64,000 bases of DNA from Nocardioides islandensis (GTDB lineage Bacteria > Actinomycetota > Actinomycetes > Propionibacteriales > Nocardioidaceae): positions 124,001 to 188,000 of the forward strand of contig NZ_JADKPN010000011.1 in the NCBI RefSeq assembly GCF_015352455.1, read 5' to 3'. The notes under the pieces were generated by a model. The model made no database searches. It was not told the origin of the DNA and saw only the letters and a program-made list of their open reading frames with translations. The position numbers were made by a program, and so were the translations under genes. This document shows positions 33,774 through 45,450 of the stretch, one piece after another. The first letter of the stretch is position 1; each line of letters opens with the position of its first letter.

Positions 33774-34832
33774 ATGGCGGACGACACGGGGAACGAAGCC
33801 ACACCTGCGGCCCAACCACCGGCACGACCGCGTGCGGTCCTTCCAGGCATCAGCTCACGAGCGTGGGAGCACCCGGCCGACCGCGGCGCCCTGGTGGCGC
33901 TGCGCAAGCTCAAGGGCTTCGACACCCTGCTCAAGACGCTGTCGGGGCTGATCAACGAGCGGTCGGTGCGGTTGCTGCTGCTCGGGTCGTCGGTCCGGGT
34001 CGACGAGCGCAACTTCCCGCGCCTGCACCGGCTGATGACCGACGTCGCGGCGACGCTCGACTGCCAGGACGTCCCCGAGCTGTACGTCCGCGCCAACCCC
34101 GGCTTCAACGCGCTGACCATCGGCATGAACAAGCCGATCATCGTCGTCTACTCCGGGCTCGTGGACCTGGTCGGCGAGGACGACGACGAGATGCGCTTCC
34201 TGCTCGGCCACGAGCTCGGGCACGCCATGAGCGGGCACTCGGTGTACCGGACCCTCCTGGCCCGGATCCTGGGCCTGACCGGGGTGCTGTACGCCATCCC
34301 CGGTGGCGCCCTGGGCCTGCGGGCCATCACCGCGGCCCTCTTCGAGTGGCAGCGCAAGTCCGAGCTGTCCGCGGACCGCGCGGGCCTGCTCGCGGGTCAG
34401 AACCCCGCTGCGGCCACGCGCTTCCACATGAAGCTGGCCTCCGGCGGCCACATCGAGGACCTCGACGCCACGTCGTTCTTCGCCCAGGGCAACGAGTACT
34501 CCGAGACCGAGGACCTGCGCGACTCGATCCTCAAGGTCTTCCTGGTCGAGCAGACCACCCACCCCTTCGCCGTCGTCCGCGCGGCCGAGCTGCGTCGCTG
34601 GACGGAGTCCGGGGAGTACACCGCCATCCTCGGCGGCACCTACCCGCGCCGCGACGAGGACGCCACGGCCAAGGTCAGCGACGCCGCCCAGGAGGCGGCG
34701 GCCAGCTACTCCGAGACCTTCCGGCGCACCCAGGACGCCGTCGGGCGGCTCGTGCACGACGCCGCCGGCTTCCTCGGCCAGGCCCGGATGTGGCTCGACG
34801 AGCGGTTCCGGCCGCCGGAGCCGCCTCAGTAG
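33774..34832 (+). CDS. M48 family zinc metalloprotease
   Basis: 352 residues. The zinc motif HELGH (146-150) and a third ligand in KSELSADRAGLL define an M48 peptidase of the HtpX/Ste24-like group. Short hydrophobic stretches after the motif (TLLARILGLTGVLYAIPGG) suggest membrane association. Likely role is membrane protein quality control, by family. ATG 33774 is preceded by GAGGAT at 7 nt, which may be a -10 (leaderless) or part of a ribosome site. Confidence 0.85.
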   Translation: MADDTGNEATPAAQPPARPRAVLPGISSRAWEHPADRGALVALRKLKGFDTLLKTLSGLINERSVRLLLLGSSVRVDERNFPRLHRLMTDVAATLDCQDVPELYVRANPGFNALTIGMNKPIIVVYSGLVDLVGEDDDEMRFLLGHELGHAMSGHSVYRTLLARILGLTGVLYAIPGGALGLRAITAALFEWQRKSELSADRAGLLAGQNPAAATRFHMKLASGGHIEDLDATSFFAQGNEYSETEDLRDSILKVFLVEQTTHPFAVVRAAELRRWTESGEYTAILGGTYPRRDEDATAKVSDAAQEAAASYSETFRRTQDAVGRLVHDAAGFLGQARMWLDERFRPPEPPQ

Positions 34833-34846
34833 CCCGACCTGCGGGC

Positions 34847-35827
34847 TCACAACCAGCCGGACTTCTTGAAGAACACCCAGAGCCCGGCGACGATCAACGC
34901 CATCAGTCCGAGGGCGAACGGGTAGCCGAACGTCCAGTCGAGCTCCGGCATGTGGGTGAAGTTCATGCCGTACACGCCGGCGATGAGGGTCGGTGCGGCG
35001 GCCAGCGCGACGCCCGCGGAGATCTTGCGCATGTCGTCGTTCTGCTGGACCGAGATCCGGGCCAGGTGGCCCTGGAACGCCGCGGTGAGCAGGATGTCGA
35101 GCTCGTCGATCGCCTCGGCGGTCCGGGCCACGTGGTCGTAGACGTCGGCGAAGAACGGCGCCGCCTTCGGGTCGATGCCTTCCACCTTGCCGTCGGCCAG
35201 CTGGCGCATCGGCTCCTTCAGCGGGAACACGGCCCGGCGCATCTCGGCGACCTCGCGCTTGAGGGTGTAGATCCGCACCGAGTCGTTGGTGCGCTCGGGG
35301 GAGAACACGGACGCCTCGACCTGGTCCACGTCCTCCTGGAGCGACGCGGCCACGGCCTCGTAGTCGTCGACGACGCGGTCGCAGACGGCGTACACGACCG
35401 CGGATGGCCCGTGACCGAGCACGTCGGCGTCGGCCTCGAGGTCGACCCGACGCGTGTGCAGCTCCGAGCCCGCGCCGTGGCGCACGGTCACGACGTACCG
35501 GGCGCCGATGAAGATGTTGATCTCGCCGGTCTCCACGGCGTCGTCCTCGTCGATGTACCAGAGCGTGCGCAGGGTGAGGAACAGGCTGTCGGCGTACTTG
35601 TCGAGCTTGGGCCGCTGGTGGGCGTTCAGGGCGTCCTCGACGGCGAGGGGGTGCAGCCCGAACGCCGCCGCGACCTCGGCCAGCTCGGCCTCGGCCGGGT
35701 CGGCGAGCCCGACCCAGACGAAGTCGTGCTCCTCGTCGGCCGCGGCCAGGAGGGCAGGGTAGTCGCGGGTGCCGCAGTCGACCTTCACACGGACGCCCTT
35801 GCGGTACACGGCGCTGTCGACGATCAC
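34847..35827 (-). CDS. corA: CorA-type magnesium/cobalt channel
   Basis: 326 residues with the selectivity motif GMN (287-289), followed by MPEL and the last transmembrane helix (LGLMALIVAGLWVFF) ending in basic KKSGWL. The long N-terminal alpha/beta cytosolic domain and coiled helix (QEDVDQVEASVF onward) are canonical. Pentameric Mg2+ channel in the membrane. Starts at GTG 35827; divergent from the phosphatase gene, with only 45 nt between the two start codons. Confidence 0.92.
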   Translation of the reverse strand: MIVDSAVYRKGVRVKVDCGTRDYPALLAAADEEHDFVWVGLADPAEAELAEVAAAFGLHPLAVEDALNAHQRPKLDKYADSLFLTLRTLWYIDEDDAVETGEINIFIGARYVVTVRHGAGSELHTRRVDLEADADVLGHGPSAVVYAVCDRVVDDYEAVAASLQEDVDQVEASVFSPERTNDSVRIYTLKREVAEMRRAVFPLKEPMRQLADGKVEGIDPKAAPFFADVYDHVARTAEAIDELDILLTAAFQGHLARISVQQNDDMRKISAGVALAAAPTLIAGVYGMNFTHMPELDWTFGYPFALGLMALIVAGLWVFFKKSGWL

Positions 35828-35833
35828 GGCCCC

Positions 35834-35839
35834 AAGGTA
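35834..35839 (-). promoter_or_regulatory. -10 box for corA (leaderless)
   Basis: TACCTT on the minus strand, 6 nt before GTG 35827. Confidence 0.45.
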
Positions 35840-35859
35840 GTGCGGCCGGGTGCAGTGGC

Positions 35860-35865
35860 TAGCCT
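35860..35865 (+). promoter_or_regulatory. -10 box for histidine phosphatase (leaderless)
   Basis: TAGCCT, 7 nt before GTG 35873. Confidence 0.5.
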
Positions 35866-35872
35866 CGCGACC

Positions 35873-36598
35873 GTGGCAACGGTGATCCTGGTCCGGCACG
35901 GGCGGACGTCGGCGAACGTCGGCGGGGTGCTGGCCGGTCGTACGCCCGGGGTCCGGCTCGACGAGACGGGCGTCGCCCAGGCGGAGAAGGCCGCGGCCCG
36001 GCTGGCCGCCGTGCCGCTGGCGGCCGTCGTCTCGAGCCCGCTGGAGCGGTGCCGGCAGACCGCCCAGGCGGTCGCGCGCGCCCAGGCCGGGCCAGTGCGG
36101 GTCGTCGCCGACAAGGGGCTGACCGAGTGCGACTACGGCGAGTGGCAGGGCCGGCCGCTCAAGGAGCTGGTCAAGGAGCCACTCTGGAAGGTGGTGCAGG
36201 GACAGCCCTCGGCGGCCCACTTCCCGGGCGGCGAGTCGCTGGCCGCGATGCAGGCGCGCGTGGTGGACGCCGTACGCCGCCGCGACGCCGCCGTCGAGGC
36301 CGCGCACGGTCCCGGGGCGGTGTGGGTGGCCGTCAGCCACGGTGACCTCGTGAAGGCGGTGCTGGCCGACGCGCTGGGCATGCACCTGGACCTGTTCCAG
36401 CGGATCAACGTGGACCCGGCCTCGGTCTCGATCGTCCGGTACACCTCCACCCGGCCGTTCGTGCTGGCCACGAACACGCACGACGGCGACCTCTCGTGGC
36501 TGGCGCCGCCACCCGCGAAGGGCCGGGCCCGCAAGCGCGCGGCGTCCACGGACGCGGTGGTCGGCGGCGGGGCCGGACCGGCTTCTCCGGCGTCATAG
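35873..36598 (+). CDS. Histidine phosphatase family protein (MSMEG_4193-like)
   Basis: 241 residues. Catalytic RHG motif is VRHGRTSAN at residues 7-15, the second His lies in VAVSHGDLVKAV, and the acid region is ECDYGEWQG. The family acts as phosphoglycerate-mutase-like phosphatases. The gene is fixed next to DUF3090, SCO1664 and mshC in many actinobacteria. The stop codon TAG is also the first half of the next gene's -10 box. Confidence 0.87.
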   Translation: MATVILVRHGRTSANVGGVLAGRTPGVRLDETGVAQAEKAAARLAAVPLAAVVSSPLERCRQTAQAVARAQAGPVRVVADKGLTECDYGEWQGRPLKELVKEPLWKVVQGQPSAAHFPGGESLAAMQARVVDAVRRRDAAVEAAHGPGAVWVAVSHGDLVKAVLADALGMHLDLFQRINVDPASVSIVRYTSTRPFVLATNTHDGDLSWLAPPPAKGRARKRAASTDAVVGGGAGPASPAS

Positions 36599-36601
36599 GG
36601 T
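36596..36601 (+). promoter_or_regulatory. -10 box for DUF3090 gene (leaderless)
   Basis: TAGGGT, 7 nt before GTG 36609; it overlaps the upstream gene's stop codon. Confidence 0.45.
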
Positions 36602-36608
36602 TGTCGCC

Positions 36609-37202
36609 GTGCCTGTGATCCACGAGTTCGACCCGCCGGAGCGGTTCGTCGTCGGCACCGTCGGCGAGCCGGGCCAGCGCACCTTCTTCATCCAGGCGCG
36701 CAGCGGCCCCCGGATGGTCAGCGTGGCGCTCGAGAAGCAGCAGGTGGCGGCCCTCGCCGAACGGGTCGACGAGCTGCTCGACCAGGTGCTCGACGACGGG
36801 TCGTCGCGCGAGCTGGTGCCGGCCGTAGCACCCCACGACCTGGACGACCAGGCGCCGCTGGAGCAGCCGATCGAGGAGGAGTTCCGCGCGGGCACCATGA
36901 CGCTGTCGTGGGACCCCGGCACCAGCCGCGTGGTCATCGAGGTCTTCCCGATCACCGACGAGGTGGTGGTGGGGGAGGACGGCGACGACGAGGACGAGCT
37001 GGAGATCGAGGCGTACGAGGAGCCCGAGCCGCAGGAGGTGCTGCTGGTCAGGATCACGCCCGGCGCCGCTCGGGCGTTCGCGCTGCGGGCCGGCCGTGTC
37101 GTGGAGGCCGGCCGCCCGAGCTGTCCGTTCTGCGGCGGGCCGATCGACCCGTCCGGCCACCTGTGCGTGCGGGCCAACGGGTACCGCCGCCGCGACGCCT
37201 GA
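36609..37202 (+). CDS. DUF3090 family protein
   Basis: 197 residues. It starts MPVIHEFDPPERFVVGTVGE and ends with a small zinc-ribbon-like CPFCGGPIDPSGHLC, a pair of Cys/His clusters that could bind zinc. No enzymatic motif known. Conserved position between the phosphatase and SCO1664 genes suggests a shared unknown process near mycothiol synthesis, by context only. Confidence 0.88.
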   Translation: MPVIHEFDPPERFVVGTVGEPGQRTFFIQARSGPRMVSVALEKQQVAALAERVDELLDQVLDDGSSRELVPAVAPHDLDDQAPLEQPIEEEFRAGTMTLSWDPGTSRVVIEVFPITDEVVVGEDGDDEDELEIEAYEEPEPQEVLLVRITPGAARAFALRAGRVVEAGRPSCPFCGGPIDPSGHLCVRANGYRRRDA

Positions 37203-37213
37203 CGTGGGCTGAC

Positions 37214-37993
37214 GTGAGCACGGCGCGCGAGCCGGGCGCCGACCTCCTCACCGGCGACCTCGAGCTGCACGGGCGGGTGATGCCCGCCTCCAACGCGACG
37301 TTCGTCGGTGAGGTGTGCGGCACCACGGTCGTCTACAAGCCGATCGCGGGGGAGCGACCGCTGTGGGACTTCCCCGACGGCACGCTGGCGGCCCGCGAGC
37401 GCGCGGCGTACCTGGTCTCGGAGGCGCTCGGCTGGGACGTCGTGCCGCTGACCTTCCTGCGTGACGGACCGCACGGCCCGGGCATGGTCCAGGTCTGGCA
37501 GGAGCCGGACGACGCCGAGGACGCGGTCACGGTCGTCCGCGACCTGCGCGAGCGGCCGGGCTGGCTGCACGTGTTCGACGGCGTCGACGACCGGGACCAC
37601 GAGGTGGCGCTGGTGCACGAGGACTCGGCGGCGCTGCGCCGGATGGCGGTCTTCGACGCGGCGATCAACAACGCCGACCGCAAGGGCGGCCACGTGCTGC
37701 CGATGGCAGGCGGGCACCGGTACGGCGTCGACCACGGCGTCTCCTTCCACACCGACCCCAAGCTGCGCACGGTGCTCTGGGGCTGGGCCGGCTCGCCGCT
37801 GGACGCCGACGAGCTCGGTGGCCTGCACGTGCTCGCCGAGGCGCTCGACGAGGACCTGGCCGACGCGCTGGCCCCGCTGCTGACGGCGTTCGAGATCGAG
37901 GCGACGCGGCGTCGTGTCGCCCGGCTGCTGCGGGTGGGGGCGCTGCCGATCCCGCGCGGCGACTGGCCGGCGATCCCCTGGCCGCCCTTCTGA
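37214..37993 (+). CDS. SCO1664 family protein
   Basis: 259 residues from GTG 37214. The sequence contains kinase-like elements of the HipA/PI3K-like type: VVYKPIAGERPLWDFPDG near residue 38 and a catalytic-loop-like AAINNADRKGGHVLP with GVDHGVSFH as a possible metal motif. Family function is unknown. It belongs to the phosphatase-DUF3090-SCO1664-mshC order, but here an IS481 copy separates it from mshC. A terminator-like hairpin follows. Confidence 0.85.
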   Translation: MSTAREPGADLLTGDLELHGRVMPASNATFVGEVCGTTVVYKPIAGERPLWDFPDGTLAARERAAYLVSEALGWDVVPLTFLRDGPHGPGMVQVWQEPDDAEDAVTVVRDLRERPGWLHVFDGVDDRDHEVALVHEDSAALRRMAVFDAAINNADRKGGHVLPMAGGHRYGVDHGVSFHTDPKLRTVLWGWAGSPLDADELGGLHVLAEALDEDLADALAPLLTAFEIEATRRRVARLLRVGALPIPRGDWPAIPWPPF

Positions 37994-37998
37994 CCGCC

Positions 37999-38024
37999 CC
38001 TTGCCCGAGCTCGCGAGGGCAAGG
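37999..38024 (+). terminator. Terminator hairpin after SCO1664 gene
   Basis: CCTTGCCC (37999-38006) pairs with GGGCAAGG (38017-38024), with a 10-nt loop, 6 nt after the stop codon. There is no T-run. A further 6-bp hairpin with GCCCGC/GCGGGC arms lies at 38131-38152. Confidence 0.6.
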
Positions 38025-38036
38025 AGCAGGCGGGCA

Positions 38037-38097
38037 GGTTGAGGAGCGTTCGGGGTGGACGGAGCGCAGCGACGGACGCCCGACGCGTCTCGAAACC
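38037..38097. repeat. Family C half-element beside the IS481 copy
   Basis: Runs from GGTTGAGGAGCG (38037-38048) to GTCTCGAAACC (38087-38097). It has the same plan as families A and B (GGTyGAG ... TCGArACC) but only one half is present. It sits 85 nt from the end of the disrupted transposase gene. Confidence 0.55.
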
Positions 38098-38181
38098 CCG
38101 TGAGATGACCAGCATCCGCAACCATCGTGAGCCCGCGGAGGGCCCTGCGGGCGCACGACTAGGTGTACTCGGCAGACAGGT

Positions 38182-39143
38182 TCATGACAGTCGGCTGATC
38201 GGTGGTTGGCCTCCGATGGCTGAGTGGCGTCGTCGATTGTTGTAGAAGTCGAGCCAGGTGCGAGTGCTGCTGCTCGTTCGTCGTTGGTGTGGAAGACCTG
38301 GTGGTAGGCCCATTCGGTCTGCACGGTGCGGTTGAACCGTTCTACTTTCCCGTTCTGCCAGGGGCAGTGTGCGCGGATGGTCAGGTGGGTGGCGCCCAGT
38401 TCGGCGATGGCGGCTTGGAAGTCGCGGGAGCGGGTGTAGTTCTTGGCGTTGTCGCTGATGACCTGGCTGATGGTGATGCCGTGGTTGGCGAAGAACTGGC
38501 CGGCTCGAAGCAGGAACGCGGCACACGTTGTGCCCTGCTCGTTGGGCAGGATCTCGGCGTAGGCCAGCCGGGAGTGGTCATCGACCGCGGCGTGGACGTA
38601 GTCGTAGCCGACCTTCACGTGGCCGCTGATGTGGTTCTCACGACCTTGGCCACGTGCTCGCCAGCCGCCGCCGTCGGGGATCTTGCCGAGCTTCTTGACG
38701 TCGATGTGGACCAGGTCGCCGGGACGGGCTCGTTCGTAACGCAGGGCGGTGGTCTTGCTGGCTCGGATGACTTCTCCGGTCAGTGGATCGCACTCACGCA
38801 GGTAGGGCACCCGGTGACGGCGCAGGATCGCTGCGACCGTGCGTGGGGCGAGGCCGAGCTCGGGACCGAGCCAGTCCTGTCCGCGGCGCTCGGTGCGCCG
38901 CAGCTGGAGCACTTGCTGCTCGAGGGCCGTGCTGGTTCGGCGCGGACATCGGTGTGGACGTGATGATCGATCGCGCAGGCCCGCCTCGCCGTCGGCGCGG
39001 AAGCGGCTCACCCACCGGTGCGCGCATTGCCGGGAGATGCCGAGTTCCTTGGCGACATGAGCCACCGGTCTGCCCTCGTCGATGACTCGGGAGACAAGCA
39101 GACGACGGCCGTACAGGTTCAAACGAGCGTTAGCGTGGGCCAC
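38182..39143 (-). pseudogene. IS481 family transposase, frameshifted
   Basis: The minus-strand frame starts at ATG 39143 with an HTH (VAHVAKELGISRQCAHRWVSR) and has a DDE core: LVHIDVKKLGK, AAVDDHSRLAYAE and the acid in GKVERFNRTVQTEWAY. After HTNDERAAALAP the homologous end (WLDFYNNRRRHSAIGG to TGA at 38182) lies in another frame, so one base is missing near 38257. Read through, the wrong frame would continue into the SCO1664 gene. The DDE residues are upstream of the break, so residual activity cannot be excluded. I could not define IS ends or a target duplication. Confidence 0.82.
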
Positions 39144-39259
39144 GAGGACCTCCTGGTGCGTGAAGACCTAGACATCTCCACTAAGCCGGGAGGTCCTCCC
39201 GACGTCAACGACCTCGTTTAGTCAACTAACCAGTCACCAACGTCCCTGCCGGGTACAAC

Positions 39260-39265
39260 TAGGCT
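39260..39265 (+). promoter_or_regulatory. -10 box for mshC (leaderless)
   Basis: TAGGCT, 7 nt before ATG 39273. This gives mshC its own promoter on the far side of the IS481 copy. Confidence 0.5.
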
Positions 39266-39272
39266 GACCGCC

Positions 39273-40493
39273 ATGCGTTCCTGGCCCGCTCCGGACCTCC
39301 CCGCGCTGTCCGTGACCGGGCCGGAGGTGGAGCTGCACGACACGGCGACCGGCTCCCTCGTGACGGTCTCGCCCTCGGGTGCCGCGCGGCTCTACGCGTG
39401 CGGCATCACGCCGTACGACGCCACCCACCTGGGCCACGCGGCGACGTACGTCGCCTGGGACCTGCTCAACCGGGCCTGGCGGCACGCCGGTCACGAGGTC
39501 AGGTACGTGCAGAACGTCACCGACGTCGACGACCCGCTGCTCGAGCGCGCCACCAAGGTCGGCGTCGACTGGGTGGCGCTGGCCGAGCGCGAGACCGAGC
39601 TGTTCCGGCAGGACATGACGGCCCTGCGGGTGATCCCGCCGGAGGCGTACGTCGGGGCCGTCGAGTCGATCCCGCTCGTCGTCACGCTGATCGAGCGCCT
39701 GCAGGAGGCCGGGGCGATCTACCAGGTCGACGACGACCTCTACTTCTCGGTGACCGCCGACCCGGCGTTCGGCCAGGAGTCACAGCTGTCCCGCGAGGAG
39801 ATGCTGACGATCTTCCCCGAGCGCGGCGGGGACCCCGACCGGCCCGGCAAGAAGGACCCGCTGGACTGCGTCGTGTGGCGTGGCGAGCGGCCCGACGAGC
39901 CGTCGTGGGAGAGCCCGTTCGGGCGCGGCCGGCCCGGCTGGCACATCGAGTGCGCCGCCATCTCGCTCGACGAGCTCGGCGAGACGATCGACGTCCAGGC
40001 CGGTGGGTCGGACCTCGTGTTCCCGCACCACGAGATGTGTGCCAACCACGTGCAGGTGGCGACCGGGAAGCCGTTCGCGCAGGTGTACGCCCACGCCGGG
40101 ATGGTCGCCTACGACGGCGAGAAGATGTCCAAGTCGCTCGGCAACCTCGTCTTCGTCTCCCAGCTGCGCAACAGCGACGTCGACCCGATGGCGATCCGGC
40201 TCGCCCTCCTGCGGCACCACTACCGCAGCGACTGGGAGTGGGTCGACGACGAGCTCTGGGCGGCCGTCGACTCCCTCGAGGACTGGCGTCGGGCCTTCGC
40301 GACGCCCACCGGTGCGCCCTCCGGCCCGGTCGTGACCGAGGTGCTGGCCGCGATGGCCGCCGACCTCGACGCCCCCCGTGCGGTGGCCGCCGTCGAGGCC
40401 TGGGTGCGCGCCACGCTCGACGGTGACGCGTCCGAGGACGGTGCCCCCGCCGCCGTACGCGACGTCGTCGACGCCGCCCTCGGGCTCGTCTAG
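39273..40493 (+). CDS. mshC: Mycothiol cysteine ligase MshC
   Basis: 406 residues, the usual length. Related to cysteinyl-tRNA synthetase, it ligates cysteine to glucosaminyl-inositol in mycothiol synthesis. Zinc-site cysteine C43 in LYACGITPYDAT, HIGH-type HLGH (52-55), and KMSKS (284-288 in GEKMSKSLGN). The MshC-specific lack of the tRNA anticodon domain fits the length. Mycothiol marks the organism as an actinobacterium. Followed by palindromic intergenic DNA. Confidence 0.95.
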   Translation: MRSWPAPDLPALSVTGPEVELHDTATGSLVTVSPSGAARLYACGITPYDATHLGHAATYVAWDLLNRAWRHAGHEVRYVQNVTDVDDPLLERATKVGVDWVALAERETELFRQDMTALRVIPPEAYVGAVESIPLVVTLIERLQEAGAIYQVDDDLYFSVTADPAFGQESQLSREEMLTIFPERGGDPDRPGKKDPLDCVVWRGERPDEPSWESPFGRGRPGWHIECAAISLDELGETIDVQAGGSDLVFPHHEMCANHVQVATGKPFAQVYAHAGMVAYDGEKMSKSLGNLVFVSQLRNSDVDPMAIRLALLRHHYRSDWEWVDDELWAAVDSLEDWRRAFATPTGAPSGPVVTEVLAAMAADLDAPRAVAAVEAWVRATLDGDASEDGAPAAVRDVVDAALGLV

Positions 40494-40517
40494 GGGCGAC
40501 GCGCTGGTCGCTGCTGG

Positions 40518-40606
40518 GGTGCCGATAATCGCGCGATCGCAGCCGAACTGCAGGTTCTGGGCGCCGAAACCTGCCATTTCCGCGCGATCGCGGGATAACC
40601 GGCACC
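40518..40606. repeat. Long imperfect palindrome with GCGCGATCGC arms
   Basis: The left arm 40518-40540 (GGTGCCGATAATC, then GCGCGATCGC) mirrors the right arm 40582-40606 (GCGCGATCGCGGGATAA, then CCGGCACC). CAGGTT (40551-40556) and AACCTG (40568-40573) form an inner stem. It could be a bidirectional terminator for mshC and PAC2 or a miniature mobile repeat. No coding capacity. Confidence 0.6.
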
Positions 40607-40626
40607 TCCGAGCGGACCGATGAGCC

Positions 40627-40665
40627 TCACTCGGTCTGGTGACGGGACTTCGTCCCTCCTCGACC
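40627..40665. repeat. Family B repeat, copy 1 (39-nt half)
   Basis: Matches the reverse complement of 45463-45501 at 36 of 39 positions, the last 25 (40641-40665) without mismatch. It contains the small hairpin GGGACTTCGTCCC. It lies just beyond the stop of the PAC2 gene. Confidence 0.75.
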
Positions 40666-40678
40666 GACGGCGGTGGCG

Positions 40679-41530
40679 TCAGCTCTGCTCGTCACCCCGG
40701 CGCTTGAGGTACCGCTCGAACTCGCGGGCGATGGCCTCGCCGGAGGCCTCGGGGAGCTCGGTGGTGTCGCGGGTCTCCTCGAGCGAGCGGACGTACTCGG
40801 CGATGTCCTCGTCCTCCTCGGCCAGCTCGTCGACGCCGCGCTCCCAGGCGCGGGCGTCCTCGGGAAGGTCGCCGAGCGGGATGCTGACCTCGAGCAGGTC
40901 CTCGAGCCGGCCGAGCAGGGCCAGGGTCGCCTTGGGGCAGGGCGGCTGGGCGACGTAGTGCGGGACGGCGGCCCAGTACGACACGGCCGGGATGTCCAGC
41001 CGCACGCAGGCGTCCTGGAAGACGCCGACGATGCCGGTGGGCCCTTCGTACGTCGAGGTCTCCAGCTTGAGGCGGTCCACCAGCTCGGGCTCGGTGGCGG
41101 TGCCGGTGACCGGGACCGGCCGGGTGTGCGGGGTGTCGGCCAGCAGCGCGCCCAGGGTGACCACGATCTGCCCGCCGAGGTCGTCGGCGGCGGCCAGCAG
41201 CTCGGCGCAGAACTGGCGCCAGCGCATGTTCGGCTCGATCCCGCGGATCAGGATCACGTCCCGCTGCATGTCGGGCGGACTGGCCACCGCGATCTGGGTG
41301 GTCGGCCACGTGATGGTGCGGTAGCCCTGGTCGCTGGTCGAGACCATCGGCCGGTTCACCTGGAAGTCGTAGAACTCCTCGGGGTCGATGGCGCCGATGA
41401 CCCGGGCGCCCCACACCTTGATGAGGTGGTCGACCACCGACGAGGCCGCGTCGGCCGCGTCGTTCCAGCCCTCGAACGCGGCGATCACGACCGGGTCCAC
41501 CAGGTCACCGACGTCCTCGATCTCGATCAC
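40679..41530 (-). CDS. PAC2 family (proteasome assembly chaperone-like) protein
   Basis: 283 residues: VVIAAFEGWNDAADAAS near the N-terminus, then VVTLGALLADTPHTRPVPV and GPTGIVGVFQDAC, matching the PAC2/COG2047 fold of archaeal and actinobacterial homologues of eukaryotic proteasome assembly chaperones. An acidic C-terminal tail (AEEDEDIAEYVRSLEE) follows. A proteasomal ATPase gene (arc) lies 18 kb away in the same syntenic block; a functional link is inference. GTG start with -10 box 6 nt upstream. Confidence 0.85.
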   Translation of the reverse strand: MIEIEDVGDLVDPVVIAAFEGWNDAADAASSVVDHLIKVWGARVIGAIDPEEFYDFQVNRPMVSTSDQGYRTITWPTTQIAVASPPDMQRDVILIRGIEPNMRWRQFCAELLAAADDLGGQIVVTLGALLADTPHTRPVPVTGTATEPELVDRLKLETSTYEGPTGIVGVFQDACVRLDIPAVSYWAAVPHYVAQPPCPKATLALLGRLEDLLEVSIPLGDLPEDARAWERGVDELAEEDEDIAEYVRSLEETRDTTELPEASGEAIAREFERYLKRRGDEQS

Positions 41531-41536
41531 GGCGCC

Positions 41537-41542
41537 ACCCTA
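41537..41542 (-). promoter_or_regulatory. -10 box for PAC2 gene (leaderless)
   Basis: TAGGGT on the minus strand, 6 nt before GTG 41530. Confidence 0.5.
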
Positions 41543-41568
41543 CGACCTCGGTGATTGGGTAAGTCGTG

Positions 41569-41587
41569 GCCCGGGATTTCCCCGGGC
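41569..41587 (+). other. Hairpin upstream of metH
   Basis: GCCCGGG (41569-41575), ATTTC, CCCGGGC (41581-41587). It lies upstream of the presumed metH -10 (TAGGCT at 41643-41648), so it is more likely a DNA-level site or a terminator fragment than part of the metH leader. The leader shows no cobalamin-riboswitch core that I could find. Confidence 0.4.
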
Positions 41588-41642
41588 TTCGGAGCCGGTG
41601 TCACGATGCGGGAACCCTGTCCAGCAGCCGGACCACGGTTCC

Positions 41643-41648
41643 TAGGCT
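41643..41648 (+). promoter_or_regulatory. -10 box for metH
   Basis: TAGGCT, 28 nt before GTG 41677, leaving room for the ribosome site GGAGGAG at 41666-41672. Confidence 0.45.
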
Positions 41649-41676
41649 GGCGGGAACAGCCGACTGGAGGAGTTGC

Positions 41677-45442
<3,766 letters not shown>

Positions 45443-45450
<8 letters not shown>

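Noticed and set aside
37665..38181. Continuation of the IS481 transposase frame into the SCO1664 gene
   Set aside because: It is the result of the frameshift near 38257. The correct transposase end is in another frame and stops at 38182.
39144..39272. Terminal inverted repeats and target duplication of the IS481 copy
   Set aside because: Only a short CGGGAGG-T-CCTCCCG hairpin (39187-39201) and weak similarity to 38165-38180 were found, not enough to set IS ends.
41531..41676. Cobalamin or SAM riboswitch before metH
   Set aside because: No B12-box or SAM aptamer core could be matched, and the predicted transcript leader is only ~20 nt.
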